In this document: positions 58,906 to 64,000 of the stretch, in pieces
How positions within the stretch are numbered: position 1 is the stretch's first letter
How the letters are laid out: the number at the start of each line of letters is the position of its first letter
Assembly (NCBI RefSeq): GCF_900141715.1
Contig: NZ_FQYK01000004.1
Location: forward strand, 186,001 to 250,000
Length of the DNA: 64,000 nt
Direction of reading: 5' to 3'
Source: Algibacter luteus
GTDB lineage: Bacteria; Bacteroidota; Bacteroidia; Flavobacteriales; Flavobacteriaceae
Made by a program: the position numbers and the translations under genes
Notes under the pieces: model-generated
The model's input: the letters and a program-made list of their open reading frames with translations, nothing else
Told to the model about the DNA's origin: nothing
Database searches by the model: none

Positions 58906-60084
58906 CTAAACAGGTAACAGAATGGTTTCAACCGTATCGTTTATTTTTATCTCATTTACATCTTCGGGAGCATAAACTAAAGCATTTGAAATGGCAAAGG
59001 TTTGTTGCATCGACGAATTTTGCCCTTCAAGAATTTCAACTTCCGCGTTATTATATATAGCCTTTAAAATTTGTGGTCTATCTCCTTTTTTAGTAAAATT
59101 AGAAACAGATTTAGCCTTTACTCGAGGTAATTCATTTACCTTCTTATTCATCATGTTTTGCAGTGCGATGTATACATAAACATAAAAACAAGTTAATGCA
59201 GCTGCAGGATTTCCAGGTAAAGCGAAAATGGAAGTGTGATGTTTTTTTCCAAAAAATAAAGGCTTTCCCGGTTTCTGTTTTACTTTATAAAACAGTTCTT
59301 CTACTTGTAATTCCTTCAGAGCTTTACCAACAAAATCGTAATCGCCAACCGAAATACCACCTGTAATAATGACTAAATCGTTCGCATTAATAACCTCTTT
59401 TAATTTGGAAAGGGTTTGATGATAATCGTCTTCAACCTTGTGAATGGTAACATCATAAAATTTCAAAATATAAAGCGCACTTAAAAGCATTTTGGAATTA
59501 CTTTCGTATATTTTTCCATAGGTTAATTCTAGTCCGCCTTCAATCAATTCATTCCCGGTGGTAACTAATGCAATATTTGGTTTTTTGTAAACTGAAACTT
59601 CAGTAATTCCGAGTGAAGACAAATACCCAATTGCAGCTGGCGTTAATTTTGTACCTTGTTTAAGTGCTAAGTCGCCTTGTTTTACTTGCTCTCCTAAAGG
59701 ACGAATATTGAGTTCCTGATTTATTTTATGTGTTATGCTTATTGTATTTCCATCTACTTTCACCTTCTCTTGCATCATAACAGCATTCGCAGCATCTGGA
59801 ACAGGAGCACCGGTAAAGATTCTGACGGCTTCTCCTTTTTTTAATTGAAGTCTAGATGCATCACCGGCTTGAATTTCACCAATTAAAGTATATGTTAAAT
59901 CTTCATGCAAATGTAGCGCATATCCGTCCATTGCAGATTGTCTGAATGGGGGCATATTAATAGGTGAATATATGTCTTCAAACAAATGGTAACCTCCGGC
60001 TTTTTCAACAGACTTTTTAGTTTGTTTCAATAGTGGTTCACTGTTGTTTTTAACAATAGAAATAGCTTCTGAAATAGAAATCAT
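58906..60084 (-). CDS. moeA: Molybdopterin molybdenumtransferase MoeA
   Basis: MoeA inserts molybdate into adenylylated molybdopterin. The 392-residue protein has PPFRQSAMDGYAL, IFTGAPVPDAANAVMMQE, TTGNELIEGG and GGISVGDYDFVGKAL, then LPGNPAAALTCFYVYV, all diagnostic. It is the first gene of the leftward cofactor operon, 2 bp before the modE-like gene. Its start is 124 bp from divergent napD, so cofactor and nitrate reductase genes share a control region. Confidence 0.94.
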   Translation of the reverse strand: MISISEAISIVKNNSEPLLKQTKKSVEKAGGYHLFEDIYSPINMPPFRQSAMDGYALHLHEDLTYTLIGEIQAGDASRLQLKKGEAVRIFTGAPVPDAANAVMMQEKVKVDGNTISITHKINQELNIRPLGEQVKQGDLALKQGTKLTPAAIGYLSSLGITEVSVYKKPNIALVTTGNELIEGGLELTYGKIYESNSKMLLSALYILKFYDVTIHKVEDDYHQTLSKLKEVINANDLVIITGGISVGDYDFVGKALKELQVEELFYKVKQKPGKPLFFGKKHHTSIFALPGNPAAALTCFYVYVYIALQNMMNKKVNELPRVKAKSVSNFTKKGDRPQILKAIYNNAEVEILEGQNSSMQQTFAISNALVYAPEDVNEIKINDTVETILLPV

Positions 60085-60139
60085 ATTATTTTTTCGTTAT
60101 ATCCTAGCAAATATAACGAATTGATTTTTTATTTTAACA

Positions 60140-60151
60140 TGACATTCGTCA
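60140..60151. promoter_or_regulatory. Possible Crp/Fnr-family operator between moeA and napD
   Basis: TGACATTCGTCA is a perfect dyad (TGAC, four bases, GTCA), as expected for a Crp/Fnr-family regulator. Its centre is 63 bp before the napD start. With activation at about -41 this would place the napD transcript start near 60187. Such regulators commonly control Nap expression under low oxygen or nitrogen oxides. Confidence 0.45.
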
Positions 60152-60208
60152 GTTTATTTTTTGCTAAATTGATTGAGATTTACGGTTTTATAAAATAATG
60201 AAAATTTT

Positions 60209-60445
60209 ATGCCAATAAAAAGCTATTTAGCACATCCGCATGAAGGCAGAAAACAACATCTTATTGATGCGTTATCTGCAATAAAAGAGTGCGAGGTTTT
60301 ACCTGCCACAAATGAAGATGTTTTGGTAGTAATTACAGAAACTTTAGATGACGTTTCTGAAGAAATCCTTAAAGAGAAAATAGAAAAAATTGATAGCTTA
60401 AAACTATTAGCAATGGTTTCAGGTTTTAATAGTCCACAAAATTAG
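60209..60445 (+). CDS. napD: NapD-like maturation chaperone
   Basis: This 78-residue small protein matches NapD: MPIKSYLAHPHEGRKQHLIDAL followed by a ferredoxin-like beta-alpha pattern and LLAMVSGFN. NapD binds the twin-arginine signal of NapA in the cytoplasm and delays export until the cofactor is inserted. Its stop is one base before the napA start, and the order napD-napA is common. Confidence 0.85.
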   Translation: MPIKSYLAHPHEGRKQHLIDALSAIKECEVLPATNEDVLVVITETLDDVSEEILKEKIEKIDSLKLLAMVSGFNSPQN

Positions 60446-60446
60446 T

Positions 60447-62780
60447 ATGCACATGACCAATTCATTATCAACCAGAAGAAGTTTTTTAAAAAGAATGGCG
60501 AAGTTATCAGCAATAACAGCTGCGGCAACCATGTTTCCAGGGATATTATTCGCAAGTGAACAGGAAGAAGGGATACCCAATAGTGCAAACTTAGATTGGA
60601 AAAAAGGACCATGTAGATTTTGTGGTGTGGGTTGTGGAATCTTGGTAGGAACAGAAAATGGTAAAGCTGTTGCTGTAAAAGGAGACCCAAATAGCTCTGT
60701 AAATAAAGGGCTTCTTTGTGTAAAAGGCTACCATCAAACTATGTGTATTCAATCCAAAGATAGATTAACACATGCCTTGGTGAAGAAAAACGGCAAATAT
60801 GTTAAAACACCGATAAGTGAAGCTCTAGATATAGTCGCCAATAAAATGAAAGATACTATTTCGGCACATGGAAAAGATTCTGTGGCGATGTACACCTCTG
60901 GACAATCAACAATTCCTGAGGGTTATGTAGCTTCAAAATTAATGAAGGGCGCTATTGGTACAAACAATTTAGATTGTAATGCGCGTTTATGTATGGCAAG
61001 TGCGGTAACAGGTTTTTTAACCACGTTTGGTGCTGATGAACCGATGGGCTGTTATGAAGATATAGACCATGCTGATTATTTCATCACATGGGGGAATAAT
61101 ATGGCGGAAATGCATCCTGTTTTATTTTCTAGAATGTTAGAGCAAAAAACTAGACGAGGTGCTAAAATTATTGATTTTGCCACACGCACAACACGTTCTA
61201 GTACAGCATCAGATCGATCTATATTATTCGAACCCCAAACCGACTTAGCTGTTGCTAATGCTATTTGTTATGAGATTATTAATAATGGTTGGGTAAATAA
61301 ATCTTTTGTTGAAAAGCATTGTAGTTTCAGTAAAGGTCTAACCAATATTGGATATGGTGTTGAAGACAAATTTAAGTTTACAGACAAGCCAGAAAAAATA
61401 GATTTTGCTTCTTATAAAGAATTCTTAAAAGATTACACACCTGAAAAAGTTGAAAAATACTCCAAAGTATCGGCGAAAGATATAAAGTATTTGGCTTCTA
61501 TATACGGTGATCCTAATAAAAAAGTAGTTTCCTATTGGTGTATGGGAATGAACCAACATACTAGAGGGACATGGATGAATAACTTGATGTATAACATTCA
61601 TTTACTAACAGGAAAAATTTCACAACCAGGGAACGGACCATTTTCTTTAACGGGTCAACCTTCGGCTTGTGGTACAGCGCGTGAGGTTGGTACATTTACT
61701 CATAAGTTACCACACGGAGTTGTTATGAATGAGAAAGATAGAAGAATGGCTGCCAAAATATGGAAAGTGCCTTACGAGCGTATTCCTGCTAAACCTACAT
61801 ATCATGCTACAGAAATGTTTAGGGCTGTTGATCGCGGCGATATTAAATTTATTTGGACCCAAGCAACTAATCCATTAGTATCACTTCCTAAAACGAGCCG
61901 ATATCGTCCAGCAATGGAGAAAAAATCATGTTTTGTGGTGGTTTCAGATGTGTTTCCAACGCCAACTTCAGATGTTGCCGATGTGATTTTACCAGCATCA
62001 TGGCATATTGAAAAGAGCGGGCTATATGGAAATTCTGAACGTAGAACACAACATTGGGATAAAATGATAGAAGGTCCCGGTGATACCACACCAGATGCGT
62101 GGATGTTTATTGAGGTTGCCAAACGTATGGGTTATGGTGATTTATTTCCTTATTCAAAAGAAAATCACGTAGAAGAAATATACAATGAGTATAGACAATT
62201 TCATGAAGGTGCAAAACACGGTATGGCTCCTTTAGAAGTTTTAAAGAAAGAATCAGGAGCTATTTGGCCATATGTAAATGGAAAATCTACACAATGGCGT
62301 TTCAATGCAAAGTATGACCCAGCTTGTACTAACGGTGAAGATTTTGATTTTTATGGAAAACCAGATGGAAGAGCAGTGATATGGCAACGTCCATACGAAC
62401 CAGCTCCAGAAGTGCCAGATAGCGATTACCCTTTTTGGTTGAATACGGGTAGAGTCATAGAGCATTGGCATACAGGGTCTATGACACGAAGAATTCCTGT
62501 ATTGCATAAAGCGATGCCACATGCCTATGCAGAATTTCATCCAGAGGATGCTAAAGCATTAGGGATAAGAAATGGCGAAAATATTAAAGTAACATCCAGA
62601 CGTGGTTCATGTGTATTACCAGCATCTATAAATGAAAGAGGATTGCCAACTAAAGGTCAGGTTTTTGTTCCTTTCTTTGATGAAAACATGATGATTAACG
62701 ATGTGACATTAGATGCTTTTTGTCCCATATCAAAAGAACCAGATTATAAAAAATGCGCTGTTAAAGTAGAAAAAGCATAA
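60447..62780 (+). CDS. napA: Periplasmic nitrate reductase catalytic subunit NapA
   Basis: A 777-residue periplasmic molybdoenzyme reducing nitrate to nitrite. The twin-arginine signal (TRRSFLKRMAKLSAITAA) leads the folded protein to the Tat system. The 4Fe-4S ligands are Cys56, Cys59, Cys63 and Cys91 (CRFCGVGC, GLLCVKG), and the Mo-ligand is Cys182 (RLCMASA). GPFSLTGQPSACGTAREVG and the C-terminal dinucleotide-binding domain complete it. The start is ATG 60447, with a second in-frame ATG two codons on. Electrons should come from the haem protein encoded next. Length is slightly below that of the E. coli enzyme. Confidence 0.95.
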   Translation: MHMTNSLSTRRSFLKRMAKLSAITAAATMFPGILFASEQEEGIPNSANLDWKKGPCRFCGVGCGILVGTENGKAVAVKGDPNSSVNKGLLCVKGYHQTMCIQSKDRLTHALVKKNGKYVKTPISEALDIVANKMKDTISAHGKDSVAMYTSGQSTIPEGYVASKLMKGAIGTNNLDCNARLCMASAVTGFLTTFGADEPMGCYEDIDHADYFITWGNNMAEMHPVLFSRMLEQKTRRGAKIIDFATRTTRSSTASDRSILFEPQTDLAVANAICYEIINNGWVNKSFVEKHCSFSKGLTNIGYGVEDKFKFTDKPEKIDFASYKEFLKDYTPEKVEKYSKVSAKDIKYLASIYGDPNKKVVSYWCMGMNQHTRGTWMNNLMYNIHLLTGKISQPGNGPFSLTGQPSACGTAREVGTFTHKLPHGVVMNEKDRRMAAKIWKVPYERIPAKPTYHATEMFRAVDRGDIKFIWTQATNPLVSLPKTSRYRPAMEKKSCFVVVSDVFPTPTSDVADVILPASWHIEKSGLYGNSERRTQHWDKMIEGPGDTTPDAWMFIEVAKRMGYGDLFPYSKENHVEEIYNEYRQFHEGAKHGMAPLEVLKKESGAIWPYVNGKSTQWRFNAKYDPACTNGEDFDFYGKPDGRAVIWQRPYEPAPEVPDSDYPFWLNTGRVIEHWHTGSMTRRIPVLHKAMPHAYAEFHPEDAKALGIRNGENIKVTSRRGSCVLPASINERGLPTKGQVFVPFFDENMMINDVTLDAFCPISKEPDYKKCAVKVEKA

Positions 62781-62783
62781 TTT

Positions 62784-63482
62784 ATGAAAAAGAGACTCGG
62801 AATCATATCACTTTTTGTATTGTTATTTATAGCTTTTATTGTGGTCTGGAATTTTAGTTATCAAACAGGTTTAGAAGAAGCTTATATCCCTATAGAAAAA
62901 ACGCAAGCTAATTCATATATCCCTTCTGAGAGTGGTGTTTTTCAACGATCAGAATTTGCATTAGAATATGCAAATATGCCCATAGATAAAAACCATGAAA
63001 GAACATTAGACTCATATTATAATAATAGAGCCTATCATGGCGCGCCACCAAGCATTCCTCATACTATTAAAGATGAAAAAAGTTTTGGCGGTAATACCTG
63101 TTTACAATGTCATCAAAATGGTGGTTTTGTTTCAAAATTTAATGCATATGCGCCTGTAACCCCACATCCCGAAATGGTTAATTGCCGGCAATGTCATGTC
63201 GCTCAAAACAGTAGAACCCTGTTTAAGTCTGCTAATTTAATTAAAGTACAAGCTCCTAAAGTGGGTGTAAACAATGCTTTAATTGGAACACCACCAATGA
63301 TTCCTCATCAAATACAAATGAGAGAAAATTGTTTGTCATGTCATGCAGGACCTGCAGCTCCTAAAGAAATTAGGGTATCGCATCCAGAACGTATTAACTG
63401 CAGACAATGTCATGTGCCTACAGACCGATTAGTTTCAGAAATCAAGCCTTTTACAAGAACGAATAGTAATAATGATGAATAG
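62784..63482 (+). CDS. napB: NapB-like cytochrome c with internally duplicated di-haem module
   Basis: A 232-residue membrane-anchored c-type cytochrome; the N-terminal hydrophobic segment (about 5-24) could be an anchor. NapB is normally di-haem. This one has four CXXCH motifs (106-110, 134-138, 183-187, 206-210) in two tandem NapB-like modules, each opening with a related motif, PPSIPHTI at 88 and PPMIPHQI at 170. The motifs pair at offsets of 72-82 residues, so a duplication is clear. It lies 3 bp after napA and overlaps the next gene. Confidence 0.85.
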   Translation: MKKRLGIISLFVLLFIAFIVVWNFSYQTGLEEAYIPIEKTQANSYIPSESGVFQRSEFALEYANMPIDKNHERTLDSYYNNRAYHGAPPSIPHTIKDEKSFGGNTCLQCHQNGGFVSKFNAYAPVTPHPEMVNCRQCHVAQNSRTLFKSANLIKVQAPKVGVNNALIGTPPMIPHQIQMRENCLSCHAGPAAPKEIRVSHPERINCRQCHVPTDRLVSEIKPFTRTNSNNDE

Positions 63483-64000
63483 AAAGAACTATATATACAT
63501 TCTATGTTGTACATGTCTCTTTGTGCTTTTTTCATGTAGACATGGTGAAGGTGAATATCACGGTGTCACGGATAGAATTGAAGCTGAAAGTAAAAATTAC
63601 CACGGTACTTCTATATCTTCTGAAAAATATTTAGAAGGAATTAAAACTATTGAAATTACTGAGGGTGAACATACTTTTTTAATTCCAGAACGTAAAAATC
63701 AAATTACTTCATATGCTTGTACCGAGTGTCATTCAAAACCACTAACTCAAATGCAAGGTAAAGATGCAAAAAATGCGCATTGGGATATTAAATTAGTCCA
63801 TGCCAATAAAAATACAATGAATTGTATTACGTGCCATAACCCAGATAACATGGATAATTTAACAAGTTTAACGGGTAATAACATCGATTTCAATAATAGT
63901 TATAATTTGTGTAATCAATGCCATACCAAACAATTTAAAGATTGGAAAGGTGGTGCACATGGTAAACGTCTTGCAGGTTGGGCGCCTCCTAGGGCATCAA
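63475..64000 (+). CDS. Multihaem cytochrome c lipoprotein, partial
   Basis: The frame starts at ATG 63475 (an adjacent ATG at 63472 is equally possible), overlaps the napB end, and runs off the right edge after 175 codons. A lipoprotein signal ends in LFSC, so it is lipid-anchored. Three CXXCH motifs are visible (CTECH, CITCH, CNQCH), and more may follow. It probably carries electrons from the quinol pool to the NapB-like protein, but the C-terminal part is needed to classify it. Confidence 0.75.
   Translation, partial: MNRKNYIYILCCTCLFVLFSCRHGEGEYHGVTDRIEAESKNYHGTSISSEKYLEGIKTIEITEGEHTFLIPERKNQITSYACTECHSKPLTQMQGKDAKNAHWDIKLVHANKNTMNCITCHNPDNMDNLTSLTGNNIDFNNSYNLCNQCHTKQFKDWKGGAHGKRLAGWAPPRAS

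Noticed and set aside
60142-60158. ACATTCGTC before napD resembles the core of the 21-bp repeat units
   Set aside because: No second unit lies 21 bp away, and a -7 element 61 bp downstream would fall at the napD start codon. The overlapping TGAC-N4-GTCA dyad explains the site better.
1-64000. tRNA or rRNA genes, CRISPR arrays, insertion sequences and prophage genes
   Set aside because: None was recognised by eye on either strand. The repeated units found are promoter arrays at a few loci, not CRISPR repeats, because they lack uniform repeats and unique spacers.

Overview
The window is AT-rich DNA that reads as a member of the Flavobacteriaceae (Bacteroidota). Four things point there: promoters carry the Bacteroidota -7 element TAnnTTTG, recognisable Shine-Dalgarno sequences are mostly absent, one secreted protein ends in a type IX secretion (T9SS) sorting domain, and the neighbourhoods (tilS, ade, nirBD-DUF4202, fused nitrate reductase) fit that family. 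I see no tRNA or rRNA gene, CRISPR array, insertion sequence or prophage.

Layout. (1) 1-6 kb: housekeeping genes (a partial unknown gene, tilS, adenine deaminase, YheT-like hydrolase, SLC13 transporter). (2) 6-22.4 kb: nitrate and nitrite assimilation. It holds a YdeP-type molybdopterin oxidoreductase, nirB, nirD, DUF4202, a NarX-like kinase, RidA, a NarL-like regulator, a narK-type transporter, a nitrate reductase fused to a NirB-like flavin module, and a sulfite-reductase-like protein with a C-terminal rubredoxin. (3) 22.4-44.3 kb: a signalling and surface-polysaccharide locus. A tight operon encodes a receiver, an H-NOX nitric-oxide sensor, a PAS/GAF histidine kinase, an HPt protein and a LytTR response regulator. 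Around it are a T9SS cargo protein, a TPR/beta-barrel exporter-like protein, a STAS protein, a Wzx-like flippase, a GT4 glycosyltransferase, a GH5-like glycosidase, an Ig-like protein, a large multi-membrane protein, a receiver-GT2 fusion, a degenerate GT2 and mannose-6-phosphate isomerase. (4) 44.4-53.4 kb: an unknown protein, two SxxK serine hydrolases, an Npt-type nucleotide-transporter homologue with HEAT-like repeats, and an exported dikinase-like protein with the domain order of glucan water dikinases. (5) 53.5-60.1 kb: a molybdenum cofactor operon (moaA, moaCB, moaE, moeB, moaD, mobA, TSUP, short modE, moeA). (6) 60.2-64 kb: periplasmic nitrate reductase napD, napA, a duplicated four-haem napB, and the start of a multihaem lipoprotein.

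How it fits together. The cofactor operon supplies both nitrate reductases and the YdeP-like enzyme. NarK imports nitrate, the cytoplasmic nitrate reductase and NirBD take it to ammonium, and Nap respires it in the periplasm. Nitrate and nitrite metabolism is a natural source of nitric oxide, and the neighbouring operon encodes an NO sensor with a full phosphorelay ending in LytTR.

The main discovery candidate is a repeated DNA signal. Six intergenic regions between 22.4 and 41.6 kb carry tandem direct repeats of CCATTCGTCTACACTAA-like units with a 21-bp period. In each region one unit starts 61-62 bp upstream of a TAnnTTTG-like -7 element. The arrays precede the relay operon itself and the surface-polysaccharide transcription units. 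I infer an NO -> H-NOX -> kinase -> HPt -> LytTR relay acting on an extracellular matrix regulon, with a receiver-glycosyltransferase fusion as a possible second, post-translational output.
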